60,306 nt of DNA from NCBI GenBank assembly GCA_900316005.1, contig ONBH01000016.1, positions 1 to 60,306 on the forward strand, in the 5' to 3' direction. Below the pieces are notes generated by a model that was given only the letters and a program-made list of their open reading frames with translations, did not search any database and had not been told where the DNA came from. This stretch comes from an uncultured Bacteroidales bacterium. Its GTDB lineage: Bacteria > Bacteroidota > Bacteroidia > Bacteroidales > Paludibacteraceae. The position numbers and the translations under genes were made by a program. Shown one piece after another: positions 18,427 to 27,070 of the stretch. Positions within the stretch are counted from its first letter, which is position 1; the number at the start of each line of letters is the position of its first letter.

Positions 18427-18458
18427 CAAAGTTACTACATTTTTCTGACATACGCAAA
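18427..18458 (-). promoter_or_regulatory. Promoter of the 1444-residue surface protein
   Basis: On the minus strand: TTTG (18458-18455), 20 bases, TAACTTTG (18434-18427). Between the boxes it has the extended GCGTATGTCAG motif. It is divergent from the dnaE promoter about 45 bases away. Confidence 0.85.
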
Positions 18459-18493
18459 TTTTTTTTCAAAATTAAACGGAGATTGTTTTTTTT

Positions 18494-18535
18494 AGACAAA
18501 TAATTTGTCTATGTCAGATATTTGTTGTAAATTTG
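18494..18535 (+). promoter_or_regulatory. dnaE promoter with overlapping inverted repeat
   Basis: TTTG at 18504-18507, 20 bases, TAAATTTG at 18528-18535. AGACAAA (18494-18500) and TTTGTCT (18504-18510) form a perfect 7-base inverted repeat that covers the -33 box, a possible operator. The -7 box is only four bases from the ATG at 18540, so the leader is very short. Confidence 0.75.
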
Positions 18536-18539
18536 CGCC

Positions 18540-21500
18540 ATGAAATTTACGCACTTACACGTACACTCGCACTACAGCATACTGGATGGTATGTCTAAGG
18601 TGCCCGATTTGGTGGATAAATGCCTCCGCACCGGCATGAACAGCATCGCCCTGACCGACCATGGTAACATGTACGGCATCAAGGAGTTGCTGGATTACTG
18701 CAAGAAGATCAACAAGAAGAACAAAGAAGCCTGGGCGGAGCAACACCCCGACGAGCCCTTCGTGCCGTTCAAACCCATCGTGGGCGTAGAGGCCTACTGT
18801 GCGCGCCGCGGACGACTCATGAAGGACAAAGACCATAAGTCCATCAGCGGCGAGGGGCGACAGTTCGTCACCGATATGTCCGGCTGGCACCTCATCCTGC
18901 TCGCCAAGAACAAGACAGGCTACCACACCCTGTGCAAACTGGTATCCGAAGGGTTTATGGACGATGCCTTCTACCGCACACCTCGTATCGACAAGGAGTT
19001 GCTGGAGCAATACCACGAGGGGCTCATCTGCTGTTCCGCCTGCCTGGGTGGCGAACTGCCGCAGAAGATTATGTCCGGCAAATTAGCCGAGGCGGAAGAG
19101 ACCGTACAGTGGTTCAAGGGTATCTTTGGCGAGGACTACTACATCGAGCTGCAGCGTCATGAGACGCAGAAACCCGGCGGCGACCAGGTGGTCTATCAGA
19201 AGCAGCGAGAGATCATACCTACCCTCATCGAGCTGGCACGGAAATACGACGTCAAGATCATCTGCACCAACGATGTGCATTTCGTAGAAGAAGAACATGC
19301 CGAGGCGCACGACAGGCTCATCTGCCTGAGCACCAACCATTATATCGACGACACCGACCGCATGCACTACACCAAGCAGGAATGGCTGAAGACGCCGGAA
19401 GAGATGGCTGAGATATTCAGCGACCTACCCGAGGCGCTCGCCAACACGCAGGAGGTGGCCGATAAGGTAGAGGCCTACGACATCGACTCGCCGCCTATCA
19501 TGCCTAAGTTCCCCATCCCCGAGTCCTTCGGTAGCGAGGAAGACTACGGCAGTCGATTGGAGCTGGAAGCCGCCTACCTGCGTCACCTAACCATGCAAGG
19601 CGCACTACAGCGCTACGGACAGGAGCGGCTCGATACCGATGAGGTGCTCAAGGAACGCATTGAGTTCGAGCTCAACACGATCAACACGATGGGTTTCCCG
19701 GGTTACTTCTTGATCGTCATGGACTTCATCCGCGCTGCGCGCGAGGAGCTGGGCGTCAGCGTAGGACCCGGGCGAGGTAGTGCCGCCGGTAGCGTGGTGG
19801 CATACTGCCTGAAGATAACGGATCTGGACCCATTGGAGTACGACCTGCTGTTCGAGCGATTCCTGAACCCCGACCGTATATCCCTGCCCGATATCGATAC
19901 CGACTTCGATGACGAAGGGCGAGGTCGGGTACTGGATTGGGTCAGCGAGAAATACGGGCGCACCCACGTAGCGCATATCATCACCTATGGTGCCATGGCT
20001 GCCAAATCGGCCATCGCTGATGTCGGGAGGGTGCAACGCGTGCCACTGGAGACCGTCAACCAACTCAAGACCTATATCCCCGACCGCAGTTTCCCCGATA
20101 ACATCAAAGACGAGAAGGGCAAAAGCCCCAAGGTCAACCTCAAGAACTGCTACAAATACGTGCCGGAGCTCAAGGAGAAGTTAGAAGGTCCGGACCGCGA
20201 ACTGCGTTCGATGCTCAATTACGCAGCAGAGCTTGAGGGCACTATCCGCCAAGTCGGCATCCATGCCTGTGGCGTCATCATCGGTGCCGACGACCTGACG
20301 AAGTTCGCACCGCTGAGCAGCGTGGAGGATAAAGACAGCGGCCAACGCGTGCTGGTGACGGAATACGACGGGCACGTGGTTGAGTCCGTCGGGCTCATCA
20401 AGATGGACTTTCTCGGACTGAAGACCCTAACCATCATCAAGGAATGCCTCCGTAATATCAAGAAGGCCCGCGGCGAGGATGTTGATATCGACCATATCTC
20501 CAAAGAAGACCCCGAGACCTACAAGCTATTCCAGGACGGTCGCACCGTAGCGGTGTTCCAGTTTGAGAGTCCGGGTATGCAGAAGTACCTGAAGGAGCTC
20601 AAGCCGACCGTCATAGGCGACCTCATCGCCATGAACGCCCTCTATCGGCCAGGACCAATGGAGTATATCCCCTCGTTCATACGCCGCAAACACGGCGTGG
20701 AGCCCATCACCTACGACATACCGTGTATGGAGAAGTACCTGAAGGATACCTACGGCGTCACCGTCTATCAGGAGCAAGTCATGCTGCTGAGCCGTCTGTT
20801 GGCGGACTTCACCCGCGGGCAGAGTGACCAGCTGCGTAAGGCGATGGGTAAGAAACTGATGAACGTACTGCAAGACCTACGCGGCAAATTCATGGAGGGC
20901 GGTCGCAAGAACGGGCACGACGAGAAGATACTGGAGAAGATCTGGAAGGACTGGGAGGCTTTTGCATCGTACGCCTTCAACAAGTCACACGCCGCCTGCT
21001 ACGCCTGGGTTGCCTACCAGACAGCTTATCTGAAGGCGCACTACCCCGCCGAGTTCATGGCTGCCAACCTCACTACCGTCAAGGATGACATCAAGGAGGT
21101 CACCAAGTTCATGGACGAATGCCGATCGATGAAGATCAGCGTGCTCGAACCCGATGTCAACGAGTCGGAGCTGAACTTCACCGTCAACCAGAACGGCGAC
21201 ATCCGTTTCGGCCTGGGCGGCATCAAGGGTGTGGGCGAAAGCGCCGTGGAGCATATCCTGCAGGAGCGGGAGAAGAACGGCAAGTACAAGGACATATACG
21301 ATTTCCTCGAGCGCGTCAACCTGCAGGCCTGCAACCGCAAGACCGTAGAGAACCTCGCCATGAGTGGTGCCTTTGACTGCTTTGACGGACTCTACCGCGA
21401 GCAACTCATCAGCATCAACGACCGAGGCGAGAACATGCTGGATGTACTGATGCGCTACGGCAACATGTACCAAGCCGACAAAGCGCAGCAGCAGAACTCC

Positions 21501-22337
21501 CTCTTCGGCGATCTCGGCATGGGGCTTGCCATCACCAAGCCCGAGTTGCCCAAGCCCGAACCGATGTCCTCCATAGAGCGTCTGAATATTGAGAAAAACC
21601 TCATCGGTATCTTCCTGAGCGCTCACCCGCTGGATGAGTACAAGTTTGAAGTAGAGCAACTGTGTAACATCACCGCCGAAGCGTTGTCGCGTTTCGACGG
21701 CATACGTCGTCCCGAAGCGCGTCAAGCCCATCCCACCCCGAGCGAGGATGGCGAGGTGCAGGAGAATCCCACTGAGCTCATCAACCGGCTTCGGAATCGC
21801 CCTCTCTACCTGGGCGGTATCGTGACGCAGGCGGAGGAGAGAACCAGCCATAAAGGCACCGTTTTCGGCAGCTACGTTATCGAGGATTACTCCGGCAGCT
21901 ACAAGATGATGCTTTTCGGCGATAACTACCGCAAACTGGCACCCATGCTGCGCCAGAATGCCTACGTCTGCATCAGCGGTCAGATACAGCAACGCGGCGC
22001 CAACTCACAGTGGTTCAAGGAGAAGAAGATGGAGGAAGCCGAATACGAGTTCATGGTGACGCAAGTCGATCTGCTCAAGGATATACAGCAGAAACGCTTA
22101 GGGTCTGTCGTTTTTGAGATTCCCATCGAGAACATCAACCGCGAACTGACCGACGAGATCAACGATATGTGTCAACAACACAAGGGGCAGAAGCCTCTAC
22201 GCATTCAGGTCTATGACGAAGGTCGTCGCCATCAGGTCACGCTACGCGTACAGGGTAGCGGCATTCAGATGGACCCCGAGTTGTACCACTGGGTGCAGTC
22301 AAAGACAGACACGTTCCAGTTGAGAATTGACAGTTGA
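18540..22337 (+). CDS. dnaE: DNA polymerase III alpha subunit
   Basis: The 1265-residue replicative polymerase subunit. The N-terminal PHP domain shows HLHVHSHYSILDG and ALTDHGNMYG; the polymerase core shows GPGRGSAAGS and the catalytic Asp block LPDIDTDFDDEGR; helix-hairpin-helix and OB regions follow (FGLGGIKGVGE and LGGIVTQAEERTSHKG). Length is slightly above the usual 1160-1250. The last residues (QLRIDS) and the stop codon are encoded by the first units of the TTGATAGTTGA-type repeat that continues downstream, so the natural C-terminus has been replaced or extended by repeat sequence. The start is the ATG right after the promoter. A solitary binding-protein gene follows 51 bases later on the same strand. 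Confidence 0.98.
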   Translation: MKFTHLHVHSHYSILDGMSKVPDLVDKCLRTGMNSIALTDHGNMYGIKELLDYCKKINKKNKEAWAEQHPDEPFVPFKPIVGVEAYCARRGRLMKDKDHKSISGEGRQFVTDMSGWHLILLAKNKTGYHTLCKLVSEGFMDDAFYRTPRIDKELLEQYHEGLICCSACLGGELPQKIMSGKLAEAEETVQWFKGIFGEDYYIELQRHETQKPGGDQVVYQKQREIIPTLIELARKYDVKIICTNDVHFVEEEHAEAHDRLICLSTNHYIDDTDRMHYTKQEWLKTPEEMAEIFSDLPEALANTQEVADKVEAYDIDSPPIMPKFPIPESFGSEEDYGSRLELEAAYLRHLTMQGALQRYGQERLDTDEVLKERIEFELNTINTMGFPGYFLIVMDFIRAAREELGVSVGPGRGSAAGSVVAYCLKITDLDPLEYDLLFERFLNPDRISLPDIDTDFDDEGRGRVLDWVSEKYGRTHVAHIITYGAMAAKSAIADVGRVQRVPLETVNQLKTYIPDRSFPDNIKDEKGKSPKVNLKNCYKYVPELKEKLEGPDRELRSMLNYAAELEGTIRQVGIHACGVIIGADDLTKFAPLSSVEDKDSGQRVLVTEYDGHVVESVGLIKMDFLGLKTLTIIKECLRNIKKARGEDVDIDHISKEDPETYKLFQDGRTVAVFQFESPGMQKYLKELKPTVIGDLIAMNALYRPGPMEYIPSFIRRKHGVEPITYDIPCMEKYLKDTYGVTVYQEQVMLLSRLLADFTRGQSDQLRKAMGKKLMNVLQDLRGKFMEGGRKNGHDEKILEKIWKDWEAFASYAFNKSHAACYAWVAYQTAYLKAHYPAEFMAANLTTVKDDIKEVTKFMDECRSMKISVLEPDVNESELNFTVNQNGDIRFGLGGIKGVGESAVEHILQEREKNGKYKDIYDFLERVNLQACNRKTVENLAMSGAFDCFDGLYREQLISINDRGENMLDVLMRYGNMYQADKAQQQNSLFGDLGMGLAITKPELPKPEPMSSIERLNIEKNLIGIFLSAHPLDEYKFEVEQLCNITAEALSRFDGIRRPEARQAHPTPSEDGEVQENPTELINRLRNRPLYLGGIVTQAEERTSHKGTVFGSYVIEDYSGSYKMMLFGDNYRKLAPMLRQNAYVCISGQIQQRGANSQWFKEKKMEEAEYEFMVTQVDLLKDIQQKRLGSVVFEIPIENINRELTDEINDMCQQHKGQKPLRIQVYDEGRRHQVTLRVQGSGIQMDPELYHWVQSKTDTFQLRIDS

Positions 22338-22388
22338 TAGTTGATAGTTGATAATTGATAATTGACAGTTGATATTTGATATTTATTG
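22321..22388. repeat. TTGATAATTGA-type short repeat array
   Basis: About seven degenerate copies of a 9-11 base unit (TTGATAGTTGA, TTGATAATTGA, TTGACAGTTGA). The array begins inside the 3' end of dnaE and runs to the next start codon. The same unit recurs at 26999-27021, 33049-33084, 38240-38292, 50368-50411 and 54328-54362, and inside folC and murF. Confidence 0.85.
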
Positions 22389-23453
22389 ATGAGACAAACA
22401 CTCCTTATAATTATCGCCTGCGCGATATGCGCATGCACGCACGTACGCGAACAGAATAACCAGTCTGTACCCGAAGGCAACCGTTATGCACGCGGTTTCG
22501 TGCTGCGCGACTCGGCTGACTGCCGCATCGCGGATATCTACTCGCCCTGGAACAAAGAGCTGATCATGCAGCATGTTGTGTTCACGCCCGACCGCAAGCG
22601 CGGCGCAGACCTGCGCCTTGCCACCACCAGCTGTACACAGGTCGGCATGCTGGATGCCGTCGGTATGGCGGGCTGCATCGTCGGTGCCGGTACGCGCGAG
22701 TTGGTCTATACCCCCCTCAGCGATGATGTTCCCGACCTCGGCGCCGATATGTCACCCAAGTACGAACAGATCGTGGATGTCAAACCCGACATCGTGCTCA
22801 TGGTATCTTACGCCGAGGATAATGCCATGGCGCGGCAGTTAGAGCGACTGGGCATACCCTATGTCTATATCAACGAGTGGATGGAACAGCACCCCTTAGG
22901 TCGCGCAGAGTGGATACGTCTGGTGGGGATACTGACCGGCTGCGAGCAGCAGGCTGACAGCATCTTCCGGCAGGTATGCGCTGCCTATGAGGCTCTCGCC
23001 AACCAGCCTATTGCGGGCGAGAAACGAACTATCTTTTCCGGTCAGGACTTCCGCGGAACGTGGTATGTGCCATCCGGCGACACCTATATGGGACAACTCT
23101 TCCGCGACGCGGGCGCACGCTATAAATACGAGGATGACCTGCGCGGACAGAGTATCCCGCTGACGCTGGAGCAGGCACTACTGGACTTCAGCGAAGCCGA
23201 TGTATGGGTCGGCTGCACCGCACCCAGCAAAGAGGCGCTGCTACTCATCGACGAACGGCACAGCTGGCTCAAGGCATTCCGAACCGGCGAGGTCTATAAC
23301 TTCTACCGCCGATCTACACCCTCCGGCGGTAACGATTTCTGGGAGAGCGGCGTGGTGCACCCCGAGGAAATACTCATGGACCTACGCCAACTGCTCTACC
23401 CCGAGCAAATGCCTAACCGCGAACTGAGATTTGCGCTAAAATTGTCAAACTAA
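22389..23453 (+). CDS. Lipoprotein ABC-transporter binding protein (iron/cobalamin type)
   Basis: A 354-residue periplasmic binding protein of the type III fold (BtuF/FhuD-like, Pfam PF01497). Signal peptide MRQTLLIIIACAICAC with a lipobox Cys at about residue 16. The central blocks 'KRGADLRLATTSCTQVGMLDA', 'PDIVLMVSYAEDNAMARQLERLGIPYVYINEW' and 'DFSEADVWVG' are typical. No permease or ATPase gene of the transporter is near, so it must work with a system elsewhere. It is probably read from the dnaE promoter. Its first 60 bases include a 25-base alternating purine/pyrimidine tract (22425-22449). An in-frame TTG lies one codon before the chosen ATG. The ligand cannot be read from the sequence. 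Confidence 0.88.
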   Translation: MRQTLLIIIACAICACTHVREQNNQSVPEGNRYARGFVLRDSADCRIADIYSPWNKELIMQHVVFTPDRKRGADLRLATTSCTQVGMLDAVGMAGCIVGAGTRELVYTPLSDDVPDLGADMSPKYEQIVDVKPDIVLMVSYAEDNAMARQLERLGIPYVYINEWMEQHPLGRAEWIRLVGILTGCEQQADSIFRQVCAAYEALANQPIAGEKRTIFSGQDFRGTWYVPSGDTYMGQLFRDAGARYKYEDDLRGQSIPLTLEQALLDFSEADVWVGCTAPSKEALLLIDERHSWLKAFRTGEVYNFYRRSTPSGGNDFWESGVVHPEEILMDLRQLLYPEQMPNRELRFALKLSN

Positions 23454-23505
23454 ATAGGCAAAAATGAACAATAGAATATAAAAAATACGCTTTTTTGCAT
23501 TTTTA

Positions 23506-23537
23506 TTTGGTCATATCGAAAAAAAAGGCTAATTTTG
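23506..23537 (+). promoter_or_regulatory. Promoter of the small beta-barrel gene
   Basis: TTTG at 23506-23509, 20 bases, TAATTTTG at 23530-23537, then GCAGC. The leader to the ATG at 23586 is about 40 bases. Confidence 0.85.
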
Positions 23538-23585
23538 CAGCCGCTTTTGAAATAACAGATGAATTTTTAATAAAAAACAAGTAGT

Positions 23586-24083
23586 ATGAAGAAATTTTTA
23601 CTTATTGCCGTTATGACAGTTGCCGGCGTAGCATACGCCGCAGCACAACCCCGCGCCATTGGTGCGAACTTGGGTGGTAGCATTGGTTTCAGCTATCAAC
23701 ACGGTTTTGGTGAAGCCAATATGTTGGATGTATCTGTTTATACGCCTATCTCGGTTGGTCGTGGCCAGCTCTGGGGTCTCAGCGGTATCGTAACGTACGA
23801 CTGGATTGATCCGTTCGGTGCAACTGTTCCTTGGAATGAAAAAGGTGAATGGCACTGGTATATGGGTGTCGGTGGTGCAGGTGGTGTATTCTTCTCCAGC
23901 CCCTCGATTGGTTATGTAGGTGCAGCCGGTCACTTTGGCATCGAGTACGACTTCTGGTTCCCGTTCCAACTCTCGTTGGATTGGCGTCCGGTAATCGGTG
24001 TTGCCCTGGGCGGTGGTAACGCAACATTCAACACCGGTGGTTTGTACGAAGGTATCACCCTGGGTGTACGCTACAAATTCTAA
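23586..24083 (+). CDS. Small outer-membrane beta-barrel protein
   Basis: A 165-residue exported protein. Signal peptide MKKFLLIAVMTVAGVAYAAA, cleavage near AAAQ. The mature part alternates Gly-rich and aromatic strands (GSIGFSYQHGF, HWYMGVGGAGGVFF, FGIEYDFWFPFQLSLDW) and ends in ITLGVRYKF, a terminal aromatic residue as in outer-membrane barrels; about eight strands are possible. No specific family recognised. It has a strong promoter. Its stop codon overlaps the stop of convergent folC by three bases, leaving no room for a terminator between them. Confidence 0.75.
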   Translation: MKKFLLIAVMTVAGVAYAAAQPRAIGANLGGSIGFSYQHGFGEANMLDVSVYTPISVGRGQLWGLSGIVTYDWIDPFGATVPWNEKGEWHWYMGVGGAGGVFFSSPSIGYVGAAGHFGIEYDFWFPFQLSLDWRPVIGVALGGGNATFNTGGLYEGITLGVRYKF

Positions 24084-25402
24084 AAATACGTAAGGGCTTC
24101 GCCTACAACGTAATTGCTGCCGCCGATGAAGATGATATCTTCGTCGGTGGCTTCTTTTTGGGCGGCAAGAAGAGCCTCTTTGACAGTTGAAAATTGATAG
24201 TTAACAGTTGATAATTCTTCTTTCGCCAACTCCTTCTGCCATAATTCCAACATCCTTGCGGCCGGAATGGCACGATGCGTCTTGGCTTGTGTGAAGTAAT
24301 ATACGGCATCACGAGGCAGCAGACGCATCACGACATCCACGTCTTTGTCATCCACCATGCCGAAAACAATTCTCAGTTGACAATTGGCATTCGATGATTG
24401 ACGTTTTTCTTCCTGCAGTCTTTTCAACTGCTCCGCCACATATTTCAGCCCGTGGCTGTTATGGCCGGTGTCGCAGATAGTGAGGGGTTGCCGGCGGAGT
24501 ATCTCCCATCGGCCACGAAGACCGGTCATGGTGCACACACGGGCAAAACCCTCGGCGATAGACTGCCTGCTAAGGGGCAATCCCTGAGCCTGCAGTTGGC
24601 GCAGCGCCACGTAAGCCGTCTGCATATTCTTTTCCTGGTAGCTACCATGCAGCTGACATTCCGTCACATCGCGCAGGCGACACTGGCGCAAGAAGCCACA
24701 TTGGTCGGCAAAGAAGATACGACAATCCGTCGTCTCAAGTCCCCCGCCCAAGATGCCGCATGCGCGCGCCTTCTCCAGAAAGACCGGCATCGTCTCCGGA
24801 TCCGTCTCGCCGATGACGCATGGCACTCCGGGTTTGATGATACCCGCTTTCTCCGAAGCTATCTTGGCGAGCGTGTCGCCCAAGAACTCCGTATGGTCCA
24901 TACCGATGTTCGTGATGACGGAGAGAATAGGCGTCAGGATATTTGTGGAGTCCAAGCGTCCGCCCAAGCCCACCTCTACGACGGCAATATCCACTTTTTC
25001 TTCGGCAAAGTACTGAAAAGCGAGGGCCATCGTTGTCTCGAAGAAGGAGGGTTTCACGGCATCCAGGAAGTCGCGGTTCGTTTCCACAAACTCCACCACC
25101 CTACTCTCGGGAATCATCGCTCCGTTGATTCGGATGCGTTCGCGGAAGTCGATGAGATGCGGCGAGGTATAGAGTCCGGTCTTGAGTCCAGCCGCCTGTA
25201 GCGTAGCGGCGATGAGGTGCGAGGTAGAGCCCTTGCCGTTGGTGCCGGCGATATGTACCGACCGGAAGCTACGATACGGGTGACCCAGATGGTCCATCAG
25301 TGCAATGGTGTTATCCAACCCGGGTTTGTAGGCAGCCGCTCCCACGAGATGAAAAGCCGGCTGCGAACGATAGAGATATTCTAATGTTTCAGCGTAAGAC
25401 AT
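24080..25402 (-). CDS. folC: Folylpolyglutamate / dihydrofolate synthase
   Basis: A 440-residue cytoplasmic Mur-ligase-type enzyme that adds glutamate to dihydropteroate and to folates with ATP. The P-loop is GTNGKGST at residues 53-60; FRERIRINGAMIPES, VVEVGLGGRLDSTN and GMDHTEFLGDTLAKIASEKAGI are the classical FolC blocks. Two stretches look derived from the local TTGATAATTGA-type repeat: ELSTVNYQFSTVKE (24181-24217) and SSNANCQLRIVFG (24368-24391), the second just before the conserved FGMVDDKD. Both fall in positions where the family varies in length. It is the last gene of a probable operon, 17 bases after the TPR gene, and is convergent with the beta-barrel gene. Confidence 0.96.
   Translation of the reverse strand: MSYAETLEYLYRSQPAFHLVGAAAYKPGLDNTIALMDHLGHPYRSFRSVHIAGTNGKGSTSHLIAATLQAAGLKTGLYTSPHLIDFRERIRINGAMIPESRVVEFVETNRDFLDAVKPSFFETTMALAFQYFAEEKVDIAVVEVGLGGRLDSTNILTPILSVITNIGMDHTEFLGDTLAKIASEKAGIIKPGVPCVIGETDPETMPVFLEKARACGILGGGLETTDCRIFFADQCGFLRQCRLRDVTECQLHGSYQEKNMQTAYVALRQLQAQGLPLSRQSIAEGFARVCTMTGLRGRWEILRRQPLTICDTGHNSHGLKYVAEQLKRLQEEKRQSSNANCQLRIVFGMVDDKDVDVVMRLLPRDAVYYFTQAKTHRAIPAARMLELWQKELAKEELSTVNYQFSTVKEALLAAQKEATDEDIIFIGGSNYVVGEALTYF
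24181..24217 (-). repeat. TTGATAATTGA-type repeat inside folC
   Basis: Four degenerate units of the intergenic repeat lie in frame and are translated as STVNYQFSTV. Confidence 0.75.
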
Positions 25403-25419
25403 TTTTATTTACGTAAATA

Positions 25420-26985
25420 TCATGGGTGTTCCTGGCGGTATTTGAGTACGTAGTCCAGGTTGGCCTGCGACTGCTGCGTGCGCGGATGACGCTCACCCAA
25501 CACGCGGGTCAGTATCTCTACGGAACGGCGGTAGAACTCCTCTGCCTTATCCAGGTTCCCCCCCACAAAGGCGAGTGAACCGAGGTTCGAGAGGGCGATA
25601 CCTACGTGGTAGTCATTCTCGCCGTAGCAGGAACGGAATAGTTTGTAGCTGCGTTTGATATAGGGTGCAGCATCGGCGTAGCGGCGCAGGCTGAGCAGGT
25701 TAGAACCTAAGTTATTGCAGGCATTGGCAATCTTGGGGTCACCTTCCTCGCAGAGCTGTTCATACAGCCGTAGAGCATCCTGCATCAGGGGTATAGCCTC
25801 GTCGTAACGCTTCTGGTGGAAATAGAGTGCCGCCAGATTGGTATAGCTCTCTGCCATAGGTTGGCTCTCCTTGCCGGCAATTTTCTCGCGCAGCTTCATC
25901 GCCTCCTGGCAGTAGGTCAGTGCGGTGGTGTAGTCGCCTTTGTACTTATGCGCCTCGCCTATCTCGCTCAGCGCGGTAGCTACATCGCCGTATTCGGGTC
26001 CATTCTGCTGTTCGGCAACGCGACGAGCACGGTAGAAATAGGTCAAGGCACGGTCGTAGTCAGCCATGAAAATCATCAGATACTGCCCTGCCTGCAGTTG
26101 GTATTCGGAGTTGAGTGTGTCCAGTTCGGCGCGGCGGGTGATATGATCAGCGGCTTCGTTGGTCTTAAAACGCTCCACGGCGATGGTAAATAGCGAGTAG
26201 AGGTCATCGGCCAAGGCGCGTGTCTTCTGCGCGGCTTCGGCTTCCGAACGTGCAGCTTCCTCCAGCATACGTTTGGCTTCTTCTTTTTTCTGCTGGGCTA
26301 ACTCCTGCGCCCTGCGCGCTTCTGCCTCACGGTCTTCGATCGAGCCCTTCGCCTTAATCATCTCTTCGGCGGCATCCAGGTTGCCGGATTCGATAGCCTC
26401 GTTGATCTTGATATCTTCGTCCGACAGTTTGCTGTAATCGGTCACCGCGTACCGGCGGGCCATTTCCGACAGCAGTTTGTCAAAGCTCGCCATGCTGTTC
26501 TCCAGTTCGGATATTTTGGCCTCGAACTCCTCTTCGGAGAGTTTCGCCTCTTCTAATTGAGCCATGAGGTCCGCCATTTTCTCATCGTAGGTGCGCTGGA
26601 TATTCTCACGCGCCTTTGCCTCAATAGCTGCTTTGTCGGCCTGCAGGTCAGCCTTGCTAACCATCAGGATCTCCAATGGAATAGTCTCGGAATATGCCAA
26701 CATGCGTCCTTTCAGTTCGGTTTCGCATAGCTCATAATCCTTCTTGATGATCATCGAGAGCGCAAAACCGTCACCGGGTTTCAGTCCCGGAAAGAGTAAC
26801 TGGAACTTGCCTTCGGCATCGGTCTTGACCATATTCTGGCCTTCGCCTTGTGCTTTTAGCATCACATCGCTCAGGCGTTGCGGTTCGCGGTTCGGGCGTT
26901 TGATTGTTCTGACATAGCCGGCTTGGTCCGCCCACGCGGCACATACTACGGTTAGGATGGTCAGGGTTAGCAATATACGTTTCAT
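25420..26985 (-). CDS. Secreted TPR protein with N-terminal Ig-like domain
   Basis: 521 residues. Signal peptide MKRILLTLTILTVVCAAWA. Residues about 20-100 resemble a carboxypeptidase-regulatory/CNA-B-like beta-sandwich (VKTDAEGKFQLLFPGL). Residues about 110-255 are a highly charged coiled coil. From about 270 to the end there are six or seven TPR units of the kinesin-light-chain type with 40-42 residue spacing (YTNLAALYFHQKRYDEAIPL, CNNLGSNLLSLRRYADA, LSNLGSLAFVGGNLDKA). TPR arrays bind protein partners. It directly follows the TIR gene, whose C-terminal domain is also regulatory-like, and precedes folC by 17 bases. I use the ATG at 26985 rather than an upstream start because it begins the signal peptide. 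It should act in the periplasm; the partner is unknown. Confidence 0.85.
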   Translation of the reverse strand: MKRILLTLTILTVVCAAWADQAGYVRTIKRPNREPQRLSDVMLKAQGEGQNMVKTDAEGKFQLLFPGLKPGDGFALSMIIKKDYELCETELKGRMLAYSETIPLEILMVSKADLQADKAAIEAKARENIQRTYDEKMADLMAQLEEAKLSEEEFEAKISELENSMASFDKLLSEMARRYAVTDYSKLSDEDIKINEAIESGNLDAAEEMIKAKGSIEDREAEARRAQELAQQKKEEAKRMLEEAARSEAEAAQKTRALADDLYSLFTIAVERFKTNEAADHITRRAELDTLNSEYQLQAGQYLMIFMADYDRALTYFYRARRVAEQQNGPEYGDVATALSEIGEAHKYKGDYTTALTYCQEAMKLREKIAGKESQPMAESYTNLAALYFHQKRYDEAIPLMQDALRLYEQLCEEGDPKIANACNNLGSNLLSLRRYADAAPYIKRSYKLFRSCYGENDYHVGIALSNLGSLAFVGGNLDKAEEFYRRSVEILTRVLGERHPRTQQSQANLDYVLKYRQEHP

Positions 26986-26998
26986 AAGGGTTAAATAA

Positions 26999-27021
26999 TT
27001 ATCAACTATCAATTATCAACT
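26999..27021. repeat. TTGATAATTGA-type short repeats
   Basis: Inverted-orientation units (ATCAACTATCAATTATCAAC) between the TPR gene and the dispersed 46-base repeat. Confidence 0.7.
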
Positions 27022-27067
27022 ATCGTACGGCTTTAGCCGATCGTTCGAGGCTTTGCCGAGATAAGAA
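27022..27067. repeat. 46-base dispersed repeat, copy A
   Basis: The core contains CGGCTTTAGCCG and CGAGGCTTTGCCGAG. It is nearly identical, in reverse orientation, to 32523-32569; the only difference is TTG against TTAG. It sits between the TIR and TPR genes and is itself bordered by TTGATAATTGA-type units. Confidence 0.85.
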
Positions 27068-27070
27068 TTA

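Noticed and set aside
20985..21992. 335-codon frame antisense to dnaE
   Set aside because: Shadow of a strongly biased coding sequence; dnaE is certain on the other strand.
22321..22388. Short repeat array as a possible CRISPR
   Set aside because: Units are 9-11 bases, degenerate and without spacers, and there are no cas genes.
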